Part shown: in pieces, positions 41,213 to 49,930 of the stretch
Layout: each line of letters opens with the position of its first letter
Position numbering within the stretch: the stretch's first letter is position 1
From: Cupriavidus phytohabitans
GTDB lineage: Bacteria > Pseudomonadota > Gammaproteobacteria > Burkholderiales > Burkholderiaceae
Reading direction: 5' to 3'
NCBI RefSeq assembly: GCF_000426345.1
Contig: NZ_AUFE01000006.1
Span: 155,590-219,589 of the forward strand
DNA length: 64,000 bases
Notes under the pieces: generated by a model
Seen by the model: only the letters and a program-made list of their open reading frames with translations
Told to the model about the DNA's origin: nothing
Databases searched by the model: none
Translations under genes and position numbers: made by a program

Positions 41213-42082
41213 ATGGGCCTGACCGTCGGCCGTTCGCAGCAGCCGTCTTCCTGGCGCACCGGCCTGGCAGCGCTGCTGCTGTGGCTGGCGGCATGGCTGT
41301 GCGCGCCGGCGCTGGCGGCCGAGGGCTTCGTCCCGGTGCCGCCGCTGACCCAGCGCGTCACCGACCTGACCGGCACGCTGAGCGCCCAGCAGCGCACCGC
41401 GCTGGAAAACGTGCTCGCTGAATACGAGCAGCAGCGCGGCAGCCAGATCTTCGTGCTGATGGTGCCGACCACCGAGCCCGAGCCCATCGACGCCTACAGC
41501 ATCCGCGTGGCCGACGCCTGGCGCGCCGGGCGCAAGGGCATCGACGACGGCGTGATCGTGCTGATCGCCAAGAACAATCCGCCGGGCTTGCGCAAGATGC
41601 GGCTCGAGGTTGGGCGCGGCGTGCAGGGGTCGCTGACCGATGCCATGTCCAAACGCATCCTGCAGGATGTGATGGCGCCACACTTCCGCCAGAACGATTT
41701 CTATGGCGGGCTGGCGGCCGGCATCTCCGCCATCCAGGCCACCATTGACAAGGAAGGCCTGGCCGGACCGCAGCCGCGCAAGGCGCAACAATCCTCCGGG
41801 CTGGCCGACTGGCTGCCGGTGCTGTTCCCGCTGGCGATCATCCTGTTTTTCTTTGTCGGCGCCATGCTGCGGTCGCGCGGGCCGCAGATCGTCACCACCC
41901 GGCGCGGCCGCGACGTGATCGCCGGCGGCCTGGGCGGATTGGGCGGCTACGGCATGGGGCAGGACTGGGGACGGCGCGGCGGTGGCTTCGGTGGCGGTTT
42001 CGGCGGCGGCGGTGGAGGCGGTGGCGGCTTCAGCGGCGGCGGCGGCGGCTTCGATGGCGGCGGCGCGTCCGGCAACTGGTGA
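41213..42082 (+). CDS. TPM-domain membrane protein (YgcG-like)
   Basis: A 289-residue exported protein: signal peptide (LAALLLWLAAWLCAPALAAEG), a TPM domain (about residues 45-185: VTDLTGTLSAQQRTALENVL, YSIRVADAWRAGRKGIDDGVI, VGRGVQGSLTDAMSKRI), a membrane helix (WLPVLFPLAIILFFFVGAML) and a glycine-rich tail of GGGFGGG-type repeats ending FDGGGASGNW. The order signal-TPM-helix-Gly tail is the YgcG/BA42-type arrangement. TPM domains are linked to PSII repair phosphatases in plants and to envelope functions in bacteria; the activity here is unknown. Between lemA and a second TPM gene. Confidence 0.88.
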   Translation: MGLTVGRSQQPSSWRTGLAALLLWLAAWLCAPALAAEGFVPVPPLTQRVTDLTGTLSAQQRTALENVLAEYEQQRGSQIFVLMVPTTEPEPIDAYSIRVADAWRAGRKGIDDGVIVLIAKNNPPGLRKMRLEVGRGVQGSLTDAMSKRILQDVMAPHFRQNDFYGGLAAGISAIQATIDKEGLAGPQPRKAQQSSGLADWLPVLFPLAIILFFFVGAMLRSRGPQIVTTRRGRDVIAGGLGGLGGYGMGQDWGRRGGGFGGGFGGGGGGGGGFSGGGGGFDGGGASGNW

Positions 42083-42099
42083 CAGAAGGAGTGACGACC

Positions 42100-42603
42100 A
42101 TGCCCCATCTCCGACGTGCCCTGCACCATTTCGCCACCACCGCCGGCACCGCGCGCAAGCACTTCCCGGCCGAGGCCCAGCAGCAGCTCCACGCGGCCGT
42201 GCATGCCGGCGAGTCGCGCCATCGCGGCGAAATCCGCGTGGTCATCGAAGCCAGCCTGCCGCTGGGCCACGCCTGGGCCGGCGTGACCCCGCGCGAGCGC
42301 GCCCGCTTCCTGTTCGGCGCGCTGGAAGTCTGGAACACCGCCGACCATACCGGCGTGCTGCTCTATATCAACCTGGCCGACCACGCCGTCGAGCTGCTGG
42401 CCGACCGCGGCATCGACGCCAGCGTGGGGCCGGCGGTCTGGCGCGAACTGTGCGACGAACTGGCGCACGGGCTGAAGCAGGACCTGTCGGTGGCGCCGGT
42501 GCTGGTCACGGTGGCGCGCATCCACGAGCTGCTGGCCAACCATTTTCCGTCGGACGGCGGGCACAACCCCAATGAGCTGGACGACCGGCCGGTCGTGATC
42601 TAG
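42100..42603 (+). CDS. Soluble TPM-domain protein
   Basis: A 167-residue protein with one TPM domain and no signal peptide. Family traits are HAAVHAGESRHRGEIRVVIEASLPLGHAW, ALEVWNTADHTGVLLYINLADHAVELLADRGID and a C-terminal PNELDDRPVVI. ATG 42100 is preferred: AAGGAG lies at 42085-42090 at good distance. An in-frame GTG at 42079 overlaps the preceding stop and is an alternative. This is the usual third member of lemA-TPM-TPM groups and probably acts with its membrane neighbour. Confidence 0.85.
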   Translation: MPHLRRALHHFATTAGTARKHFPAEAQQQLHAAVHAGESRHRGEIRVVIEASLPLGHAWAGVTPRERARFLFGALEVWNTADHTGVLLYINLADHAVELLADRGIDASVGPAVWRELCDELAHGLKQDLSVAPVLVTVARIHELLANHFPSDGGHNPNELDDRPVVI

Positions 42604-43868
42604 CGGGCAGGCGCGCGCCGCGCGCCCATCAGATACCACACCGCCGCCAGCACCTGCAGCGCCACCAGCCCGCCCCACGCCGTCATGTGCGCCGCCTTGG
42701 GGTAATGGCCACCGCTGGACGGCCACAGGTCCAGCACGAACCCCACCCCGACCTGGCACGCAAAGGTCGCCAGAAACACCGTCAGCGTCAGCGCCGTGGT
42801 GGCCCGCCCGATCAGCGCGTCGGGGAAGCTGCGCGCCAGCACCGCGTAGGTCAGGATGCCGCTGGAGCCGAACACGCCATAGGCCGCCCACAGCAGCACC
42901 GGCGGCAGCGGCACCTGCGCCATCAACAGCGCCTGCACCACGATAAACCCGGTCATGCCGATGCCCGCAAAGGCATATAGGCTGACGCCGAGGCGTTCGA
43001 GGTGCCGCGCCGCCCAGCCCGAGCCCACGCAGCCCGCCATCATCGCGAAGCCGATCACCGAAACCAGCCGCGCACTGGTGGCCGGATCGAAGCCCGGCAC
43101 ATCGCGCAGGAAGGCACCGACCCACAGCGTCTGCACGGCCAGGAATACTCCCTGGTTCAGCAGCGTCAGCGGTACCACGCGCCAGAAGCGCTCGCTGGCC
43201 AGGATCTGGCGCGTGCCGCGCAGTTGCTCGCGCAGGCTTTTCTTGCCGGCGCGCGGCTTGTCGGGCACGCCGAACCACAACAGCGCCGCCATCGCCAGCG
43301 ATACTCCGGCCAGCCCGGCGCTGACCATGCGCCAGTCCGTCAGCGACAGCAGCCACGACAGCGGGGTGCCAACCAGCACCGCGCCGAACCCGCCGATCGC
43401 CATCACCACGCCGTTGAGCAACGGCATGCGCGACAGCGGGAACCACATCGACAGCGCCTGGATGGCGGCGCCCAGGCACACCGACACGCCCACGCCGATC
43501 AGCAGCCGGCCGGCGGCCAGCCCCGCCATGCCCGGCGCCAGCGCGAACACCAGCGAGCCGGCAACCGCCGCCAGCAGCATCGCCGCCTCGGTGCGGCGCG
43601 GGCCGTAACGGTCCAGCAGGATGCCGGCGGGCAGCTGGGCACAGGCAAAGCCCAGGAAATAGAAGCTGGTGAGCAAGCCCAGGTCACCGGCATTGAGCCC
43701 CAGTTCGCGCGTCAGGTGCGGCGCGAAGCCCAGGTTGACACCGCGGAACACATAGGACACCAGGAAGCCCAGCGAAAACACGGCCAGCACGCGCCAGCGA
43801 GCGCCGGCTTGCTGCGTCGGCGCGGGGGCGGAAGACAGAGCAGGAGAAGTGGAAGAGGTTGTCGTCAT
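42600..43868 (-). CDS. MFS transporter
   Basis: A 422-residue inner-membrane carrier with 12 predicted helices. The N-terminal half contains the MFS loop motif LLDRYGPRRTEAAMLL between helices 2 and 3 and the GVGVSVCLGAAIQALSMWF region of helix 4; there is a charged central loop (DKPRAGKKSLREQLRG). The sequence resembles uptake-type carriers of the nitrate/sugar-phosphate branch more than drug efflux, but the substrate cannot be told. ATG 43868 follows the longest sensible N-terminus. It is divergent from a LysR-type regulator 78 bases away, the usual sign of local control. Confidence 0.82.
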   Translation of the reverse strand: MTTTSSTSPALSSAPAPTQQAGARWRVLAVFSLGFLVSYVFRGVNLGFAPHLTRELGLNAGDLGLLTSFYFLGFACAQLPAGILLDRYGPRRTEAAMLLAAVAGSLVFALAPGMAGLAAGRLLIGVGVSVCLGAAIQALSMWFPLSRMPLLNGVVMAIGGFGAVLVGTPLSWLLSLTDWRMVSAGLAGVSLAMAALLWFGVPDKPRAGKKSLREQLRGTRQILASERFWRVVPLTLLNQGVFLAVQTLWVGAFLRDVPGFDPATSARLVSVIGFAMMAGCVGSGWAARHLERLGVSLYAFAGIGMTGFIVVQALLMAQVPLPPVLLWAAYGVFGSSGILTYAVLARSFPDALIGRATTALTLTVFLATFACQVGVGFVLDLWPSSGGHYPKAAHMTAWGGLVALQVLAAVWYLMGARRAPAR

Positions 43869-43946
43869 GGCCCGCATTGTCGTCCCCATTCCAGTGCTAG
43901 GCCAACGAAACATACCCGCGGCGATTGTGAGTAGAATTTGACGGCC

Positions 43947-44915
43947 ATGGCCAGATCCCCCGGCAAACCCGCCGATCACCCCGTCCACCTGCCCCCGCTG
44001 CAAGCGTTGCGTGCGCTGGAGGCGGCCACGCGCCACCGCAGCTTCTCGCGCGCGGCCGAGGAACTGGCGCTTACGCACAGCGCCATCAGCCACCATATCC
44101 GCGGGCTGGAAGCCAGCCTGGGCAGCAAGCTGTTCCAGCGCACCGGCAGCCAGATGACGCCGACCAGCGCGGGCGCGCGGCTGGCCGAACAGGTGCGCGC
44201 CGCGCTCGACAGCATCGAAAGCGCGCTGCGCGAGGCCGGCAACAGCGCCGCGCCGCCGGTGGTGCGGCTGCAGGTCAGCGTGATGGAGGACCTGGCCAAT
44301 GCCTGGCTGATCCGGCGGCTGCCCAGCCTGCACACCCAGGTGCCGTCACTGGACCTGCACTTGCGGCTGCACGCCGAGATCACCCCGCCCGACCCGTACA
44401 GTGTCGACGTGGGCATCTGGCATCAGCGCGTGGACCTGCCCGGCTTCGAGTGCCACAACCTGATCGAGGACCACGTCATCGCCGTAGCCAGCCCGACGCT
44501 GCTGGCGCGCTACCCCGGCTTCACGCTGGCCGACGTGCCACGCCTGCCGATGCTGCGCTTTGCGCTGCGCCCGTGGCGCGACTGGCTGGAAGCGGCCGGC
44601 CTGCCGGGCGACGAGCCCGAGCGCGGACCGATCTTCCAGGACGCGGGACTGATGCTGCAATCAGCCGTGGCCGGCCTGGGCCTGGCCACCGCACGCTTGC
44701 AGCTGGCGCACGATTACCTGTCCAGCGGCCAGCTCGTGCAGATCGGCTCGACCCGCATTCCATCCAGCCTGCACTACTGGGTCACCTGGCGCGAAGGCAA
44801 CCCGCGCGAAAAGGCGATCCATGCCTTCCACGCCTGGCTTCAGGAACAAGTGCGCGGCGAGGCCACGCAATCGCATCCCACCGTCGTCGGGCTACCCCAG
44901 CAGTTTCATTCATGA
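43947..44915 (+). CDS. LysR-type regulator (GcvA-like)
   Basis: A 322-residue transcription factor. The N-terminal winged helix-turn-helix covers PPLQALRALEAATRHRSFSRAAEELALTHSAISHHIRGLEASLG; the GcvA-like form is indicated by LPPLQALRALEAA and the SQMTPTSAG stretch. The C-terminal effector domain runs from about residue 95. The divergent MFS gene is its likely target; the effector is unknown. The ATG at 43947 is preferred over an in-frame TTG at 43938. After the stop no gene follows for about 1.27 kb. Confidence 0.85.
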   Translation: MARSPGKPADHPVHLPPLQALRALEAATRHRSFSRAAEELALTHSAISHHIRGLEASLGSKLFQRTGSQMTPTSAGARLAEQVRAALDSIESALREAGNSAAPPVVRLQVSVMEDLANAWLIRRLPSLHTQVPSLDLHLRLHAEITPPDPYSVDVGIWHQRVDLPGFECHNLIEDHVIAVASPTLLARYPGFTLADVPRLPMLRFALRPWRDWLEAAGLPGDEPERGPIFQDAGLMLQSAVAGLGLATARLQLAHDYLSSGQLVQIGSTRIPSSLHYWVTWREGNPREKAIHAFHAWLQEQVRGEATQSHPTVVGLPQQFHS

Positions 44916-45458
44916 AATTGTTTCGTACGCCGATGTTGGCAATACGAATCATTTTCGATAACTCCAGGCATTTCAACGACTGACTGGCGATCGCAACGCC
45001 GGCGTGGTGTCTATGAACGAGCCCTTCGATTGCATCGGAAACCGCCCCGAGTTTCATCGATGCAACCATTTTGCCCCCCATGCCAGCACGCATGGATCTC
45101 CTGCGCCACCCATCCAAAAAGATGAGGCCGGGCCGGCAGCGTCATGCGCGGAACCGTGCAAATGCGTGTCAACGGCCGTAACCGTAGCCTTCCAGCACGG
45201 TTACGCCCGGCTGTAAAGCGCTAAAAGGCTGAGGCAGTCGAGGCCTGGCAGACCTGCGCCGCTTGAAAAAGCTCCGGGCCGGTGTAAAGAAAATGCAACT
45301 CCGGTGAACGGGTTGCTGCGTGCAGCATCGGAGCCATGGCGCCCGAACGTCCGGTTTACCGCCTCCCCTCTTTCGGATGGCCCCAGATGCGTTCAGGTAG
45401 CCTTTTCGGCACTCAGGCTCATAAAACTGTGATGTCTGCCTGGCACGGAAAAGCGCAC

Positions 45459-45479
45459 TCATGTTGCATTGCAACATGA
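45459..45479. promoter_or_regulatory. 21-base perfect palindrome, probable operator
   Basis: TCATGTTGCA-T-TGCAACATGA: ten-base arms around a single T. The core GTTGCA/TGCAAC reappears as widely spaced half-sites upstream of flp1 (49086-49091 and 49109-49114). It lies about 710 bases upstream of the sigma-54 regulator gene. Confidence 0.6.
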
Positions 45480-45586
45480 ACAAGGCCTGCGATGTATCAG
45501 GATCGGAACGTTTTCTCACAGCACGGCGGCGACAGAAACTCTCGTTTTTTTCGATTCTCTTTTTGAATCAACGATTTATGACGCAC

Positions 45587-45602
45587 TGGCACGTTCGTCG
45601 CA
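45587..45602 (+). promoter_or_regulatory. Sigma-54-like promoter
   Basis: TGGCACG-TTCG-TCGCA matches the -24/-12 consensus TGGCACG-N4-TTGCA with one mismatch (TT to TC at -12) and keeps the GG-N10-GC spacing. It points toward the sigma-54 regulator gene, 585 bases downstream, so either the leader is long or the match is chance. Confidence 0.35.
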
Positions 45603-45825
45603 CTTATGTCCCCGCGAACAGAAGCCCGACACAGGGGAAGTCTGAAACGGAAGCGGCAAACATACTGGCATGCGTTCGCCGAAGGTCAGTTTCAGAACGA
45701 CCCTCGCATCCCAGGGCGGGGCGTCGGGCTGGTGCTGTAAGCGTTGGGCCACGCAGCAGGAACTGGCCCGCATCGGCGGGTCGTTACAGAAGCCGCCGAC
45801 AAGATTAGAGGAGGTCTTTCGGGAC

Positions 45826-45853
45826 ACGGGCCGCGCGCTTGCGCGTGGCCCGT
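45826..45853. other. Strong hairpin in the leader of the sigma-54 regulator
   Basis: Arms ACGGGCCGCGCGC (45826-45838) and GCGCGTGGCCCGT (45841-45853) pair over 13 positions with one G-U and a 2-base loop (TT). It follows a GAGGAGG motif (45809-45815). There is no T-run, so it is not a standard terminator. Confidence 0.4.
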
Positions 45854-46133
45854 GGAACCCGGAAGAACCCATGCCAGCCCGGCCCACCGGGCGGCGAAAC
45901 GGGATCGCGGACGCACGGCTTGCCGGCGCGTCTGGAAGAATGGGGTGCTGACCGGCCTGCCATGCAGGCGCGGAGAAACGCCGCTGCCGTGACCGATGCC
46001 ATCGACATCGGCGCGGCAGCGGCCAACTACGCGGCGCAACGGCGGGACGGCAAGAACAGAATTCGGGGAACACGCCGGTGCGAGGCATCCATGATGCATC
46101 GACGGCAGGCCTCAGGGCCACCGAATCCGGTAT

Positions 46134-46147
46134 GTGGCAACTGCCAC
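46134..46147. promoter_or_regulatory. 14-base inverted repeat just upstream of the sigma-54 regulator
   Basis: GTGGCA-AC-TGCCAC, 41 bases before the regulator ATG; possible autoregulatory site. Confidence 0.3.
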
Positions 46148-46187
46148 GTCCGGCTTCGTCAGATAAGAAGAAATCCGGGGAAATCGT

Positions 46188-47564
46188 ATGAGCGCGTATG
46201 CCAACCGCCCGCTGCTGTATCTTTCGCAGCATCACGACGCCATGCTGTGCAGGGTCCTGTCGCAACGGGGCTGGAAGATCAGCTTCGCGTCGAGCCTGCA
46301 GGAACTGCTCGCGCTCGCCCACAGCGGCCAGCCAGCCGCCGCGTTGCTCGACGTGCACAGCGGCTTCAGCGATGCCGAGCTGGAATCGTTCGAACCGTGG
46401 CTGGCCCAGCCGCAATTCGGCTGGATCGGCATCGTCGCCAGCCGCGACGCGCTGAGCGAAGCGGCACGGCGCCTGCTCGGGCTCTACTTCATCGACTACT
46501 ACACCTCCCCGTTCGAGTCCGCCGACCTGGCCCACTCGCTCGGCCATGCCCAGGGCATGGCGCAGATACGGCCCGCCGTGCGGGGGGCGGCGGCCAGCTC
46601 GCGCCCGGACGGCATGATCGGCACCTGTGCCGCCATGCAGACGCTGTTCCGCGGCATCGAGAAGGTCTCGCGCTGGGACACCCCGGTGCTGATCTCGGGC
46701 GAATCCGGCACCGGCAAGGAACTGGCCGCGCAGGCCATCCACCGTGCCAGCGAACGCGCACAAAAGCCCTTCGTCGCCGTCAACTGCGCCGCCATCCCGC
46801 CCACGCTGCTGATGTCCGAACTGTTCGGCTACGAGCGCGGCGCCTTCACCGGCGCCACCAAGCGCAAGCCCGGCCGCATCGAGATGGCGCAGGGCGGCAC
46901 GCTGTTCCTCGATGAAATCGGCGACATGCCGCTGGAAAGCCAGACCAGCCTGCTGCGCTTCCTGGAGACTGGCCGCATCGAGCGCCTCGGCGGCACCGAA
47001 TCGATCGAAGTCGACGTACGCATCATCTCTGCAACCCACGTCGACCTCGACGCCGCCATCGCCGCCGAACGCTTCCGCGGCGACCTCTATCACCGCCTGT
47101 GCGTGCTGCGCGTACGCCAGCCACCGCTGCGCGAACGCGGCAGCGACATCATGCTGATCGCCGAGCACGTGCTCGAAAGCGTGCGCAAGCAGTCGCCGGC
47201 CCGCATCCGCGGCTTCTCGCCGACCGCGCTGCGCGCGATCCAGCAGCACAACTGGCCCGGCAACGTGCGCGAACTGATCAACCGCATCCGCCATGCGGCG
47301 GCGATGTGCGAGGACGGCGTGATCCAGCCGGCGGACCTCGAGCTGGCAACGCCTGCCGAAGAACGGCCCAAGACGCTTGCGGCGATCCGCGAGGAGGCCG
47401 AGCAGCATGCGATTGTGGAGGCGCTGCAGCGCAATCACGAGCGGCTGATCGATGTGGCCGCTGAACTGGGGATTTCGCGGGTGACGTTGTTCAGGCTGAT
47501 GCGGGATTACAAGCTGCAGGTGAAGAAGGGGAATATGGGGATAGTGTGCGTGCAGGGAACCTGA
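46188..47564 (+). CDS. Sigma-54-dependent regulator, VpsR/BerB-like
   Basis: A 458-residue enhancer-binding protein. Residues 1-125 are a receiver-like fold with an Asp in LLDVHSGFSD but without the full acidic pocket, resembling the VpsR-type N-terminal domain. The AAA+ core (about 142-370) has Walker A GESGTGKE (171-178), the sigma-54 contact loop GAFTGA (218-223) and Walker B GGTLFLDEIGDMPL. The C-terminal Fis-type helix-turn-helix is LIDVAAELGISRVTLFRLMRDY. With GAFTGA intact it should activate sigma-54 promoters. Characterised relatives (VpsR, Burkholderia BerB) respond to c-di-GMP and drive biofilm polysaccharide genes; ligand binding here is inference. It is followed by a glycosyltransferase gene on the opposite strand and the Tad locus. 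Confidence 0.85.
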   Translation: MSAYANRPLLYLSQHHDAMLCRVLSQRGWKISFASSLQELLALAHSGQPAAALLDVHSGFSDAELESFEPWLAQPQFGWIGIVASRDALSEAARRLLGLYFIDYYTSPFESADLAHSLGHAQGMAQIRPAVRGAAASSRPDGMIGTCAAMQTLFRGIEKVSRWDTPVLISGESGTGKELAAQAIHRASERAQKPFVAVNCAAIPPTLLMSELFGYERGAFTGATKRKPGRIEMAQGGTLFLDEIGDMPLESQTSLLRFLETGRIERLGGTESIEVDVRIISATHVDLDAAIAAERFRGDLYHRLCVLRVRQPPLRERGSDIMLIAEHVLESVRKQSPARIRGFSPTALRAIQQHNWPGNVRELINRIRHAAAMCEDGVIQPADLELATPAEERPKTLAAIREEAEQHAIVEALQRNHERLIDVAAELGISRVTLFRLMRDYKLQVKKGNMGIVCVQGT

Positions 47565-47772
47565 GGCGGGAGACCGTCCGCGCCAATCGCATCATCAGCT
47601 TCCGCGCACACGCCCGACTCATCCCTCTCGACATTGCTGGCGGGGTCGATTGCGATCCCCCCAGCAATGTGCCATTCATGCGTTGCCAGCCTGGGCCCGG
47701 CATGCTTGCCTGCCGAAAATAGCCGCCCGCGAAGCGGGGCGGCCGCACCCTGTGCAGGCCTCGGTCGCCCTG

Positions 47773-48783
47773 TCAGCTGCGCTTGCCGGCCACCAGTGAA
47801 ATGATCTTGCCGTCCCCACCTGCGCGGCGCTGCGGACGGCGCGTTTGGTAGCGGCGCTTGACCAGGTAAATCGGCCTGCCTTTTGATTCCTCGTAGATGC
47901 GCCCGATGTATTGGCCAACCAGGCCAATGCCAATCAGCTGCACGCCGCTGAAAAACAGCAACAGCGCGATCACCGGCGCAACGCCGGGCACGTCTCCATC
48001 GCCCATTGCACTATATGCGGCGATGTACAGGCCGTAGCAGATCGAGACCAGCGCGATGCACGAGCCAAGGTACGTCCAGCCACGCAGCGGCACCGAGCCA
48101 AAGCTGGCGATGTCGGCCAGCGTCGCCCTCCGTCGCCCGCTTCGCTGCTCGTTCGATAAGCCTGCACGGCACTGTTCACGCTGATACGGCACGATCACGG
48201 TATGGAAGCCCACCCAGGAGAACAGGCCCTTCATGAAGCGGTGCCTTTCGGGGAGCTGCTTGATGGCATTCACTACCGCACGATCCATCAGACGGAATTC
48301 ACCCACATTGCTGGGAATATTCAGGTCTGACAGTGCGTTGTGCAAGCGGTCGCAAACGGCTCCGGCAAACCGCTTCAGGTACGAGCCATTGCCGGGACCC
48401 GTGCATTGGGCAAGCACAACCTCCGCGCCTTGTCGCCAGCACTGGACCAGCGTCGGGATCAGTTCTGGCGGATCACGCAGGTCCGCATCGAACGGAATCA
48501 CGGCGTCCCCGAGTGCCTCGTCCATGCCGGCAGTCAGGGCCGCCTGCTTGCCAAAGCAGCGCGTCAGCTCGATCACGCGAATCCGGCCATCACGGCGCGC
48601 TGCTTCGACCAGCCTGGACAGCGTGTCGTCCGTGCTACCGTCGTTGATGCAGACAATCTCGAAATGCGTGGCGTGCAGGGATTCCAGGATCGGCAGCACG
48701 CGCGCAAGGAAGCCATCTGTGGCAGCGCCGTTGTTGTGGAACGGCACCACCAATGACAGGAGCTGGGTTTCATAGTTGGACAT
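47773..48783 (-). CDS. Membrane-anchored family 2 glycosyltransferase (GtrB/DPM1-like)
   Basis: A 336-residue inner-membrane enzyme expected to transfer a sugar from a nucleotide donor to polyprenyl phosphate. The GT2 core has VCINDGSTDDTLSRLVEAARR and VIPFDADLRDPPELIP, where DxD binds the metal-nucleotide. After about residue 230 two helices follow (YLGSCIALVSICYGLYIAAY and VIALLLFFSGVQLIGIGLVG) and a basic tail. The segment usually reading RxAGxSKY is altered here to REQCRAGLSNEQRSGRRRA. Role could be exopolysaccharide, O-antigen or pilin modification. ATG 48783. No flippase or third gtr gene is adjacent. Confidence 0.8.
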   Translation of the reverse strand: MSNYETQLLSLVVPFHNNGAATDGFLARVLPILESLHATHFEIVCINDGSTDDTLSRLVEAARRDGRIRVIELTRCFGKQAALTAGMDEALGDAVIPFDADLRDPPELIPTLVQCWRQGAEVVLAQCTGPGNGSYLKRFAGAVCDRLHNALSDLNIPSNVGEFRLMDRAVVNAIKQLPERHRFMKGLFSWVGFHTVIVPYQREQCRAGLSNEQRSGRRRATLADIASFGSVPLRGWTYLGSCIALVSICYGLYIAAYSAMGDGDVPGVAPVIALLLFFSGVQLIGIGLVGQYIGRIYEESKGRPIYLVKRRYQTRRPQRRAGGDGKIISLVAGKRS

Positions 48784-49868
48784 GACCTGGATCCTCCGAT
48801 GCTGGCAACACCTGCATCAGGGGGCGTGCGCGTGTGCAACCACACCGGCTGTCGATGCGACATCTTCCCCCTGTTTTTTTTGGTCTTGTGCATGCGGCAC
48901 CCCGCTGTGCATAGCGGGTTGCGCAGCCATTCTTCCTGGCCCAGTTTTGTCGCGCACCGAACGGAAAGCAAGGGGCGCGAGCGTCGGCAACGCGTGAATC
49001 GCCATCCCGGGCGGCGCCGGAGCGAGCAACGTTTCCTTCGTGAATCATGCGGCCGACCTGGTCGGTAAGCCGCGTAAATACAAGGGTTGCAAGGGATCAG
49101 GCTGGCATTGCAACACATGCCAGGCACGCCACGGAAGGCGTCGACGTTTCTATCCGGAAACGTTGGCCTGCCGGTCTGGCTGCCTCATCCATCAGGCGGC
49201 GCCGTCCGCGCCGCAGTCGGCGAACACCGCAATGCCCCAGCCAAGCGCTGTATGTATCGCTCTCATCCAATCCTGCCAAATCATGCTTTTGGTTGAAGCG
49301 GCTGTTTTGATTTGACAAGCGGTGCCCGCCAGCGCGCCCTGCGTCCTCATCCGTTAGTTGGTTCATCCGAAATGGCCTTTGCGGCTTGCGTTTCCCGCCG
49401 GCAACGAAGCGCGGTGAAAACACGGCATACGGTGCCGACGGCCCGCCGCCTTATCACCCCTGCTTCCCGGAAAGCCTTATGGCACAAGGGTTTCGCGTTG
49501 GCTGGCCCGCCGCTTGCCTATGTCCTGGCACCGGCACCGCCACAAAGGCGAATGCCGAGATGCCGGAGCAACTGGCCGGCATCAGAACCAAAAAACGATA
49601 CGGGGAATCTTGCCATGCCTGCCGCACGCCATTTCGCGCTGACGCACTGGAACGCTGGTCACGCCGCATCCGCCCGCATGGGCGGCAGCGTGCCGTTCCG
49701 TTGCCTGACCCGCGCAGGCCATGCGCATCACGTAGCGCGTTGCATGCACGCTTCGGCCGAACGCCGGCTGGAGGCGCGCAGCCCGCAGGGCGTGTGCGGC
49801 GGTCCCGGGCGCTGGCCCTTCCATGCATGTGCTATCTGCGCGCCGCCGTGTTGTCGTAATTGCCGGCG

Positions 49869-49880
49869 CTGAGATCTCAG
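49869..49880. promoter_or_regulatory. 12-base palindrome upstream of flp1
   Basis: CTGAGATCTCAG, 69 bases before the flp1 ATG. Candidate operator. Confidence 0.35.
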
Positions 49881-49918
49881 GCCGGCCCCACCCTTGAACC
49901 GATTTTCCGCAGCCTGCA

Positions 49919-49930
49919 GTGAACGTTCAC
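49919..49930. promoter_or_regulatory. 12-base palindrome in the flp1 leader
   Basis: GTGAACGTTCAC ends 18 bases before the flp1 ATG and just ahead of its ribosome site AGAGGAG (49936-49942). It may be an operator or a translation-control hairpin. Confidence 0.4.

Larger units (their letters stand above)
44916..46187. other. Long non-coding interval between lysR and the sigma-54 regulator
   Basis: About 1.27 kb without a convincing gene; short open frames lack family features and ribosome sites. It holds an inverted repeat CGTAACCGT/ACGGTTACG (45177-45205), a 21-base perfect palindrome (45459-45479), an AT-rich patch with T-runs (about 45530-45580), a sigma-54-like promoter (45587-45602), a 28-base hairpin (45826-45853) and a 14-base inverted repeat (46134-46147). 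The density of such elements suggests a regulatory leader or an RNA gene. Confidence 0.6.

Noticed and set aside
45461..45808. 115-codon plus-strand frame in the gene-free interval
   Set aside because: No ribosome site, no family features, overlaps the palindrome and promoter-like elements. Probably non-coding.
49615..49872. 85-codon Cys/Arg-rich frame upstream of flp1
   Set aside because: A GGGGAATC stretch lies upstream, but composition resembles random GC-rich DNA and no protein family is apparent.
49881..49897. Sigma-54-like CCGGCCCCACCCTTGA just upstream of flp1
   Set aside because: The -12 element lacks the critical GC (reads GA) and -24 lacks T. Too weak to list as a promoter.
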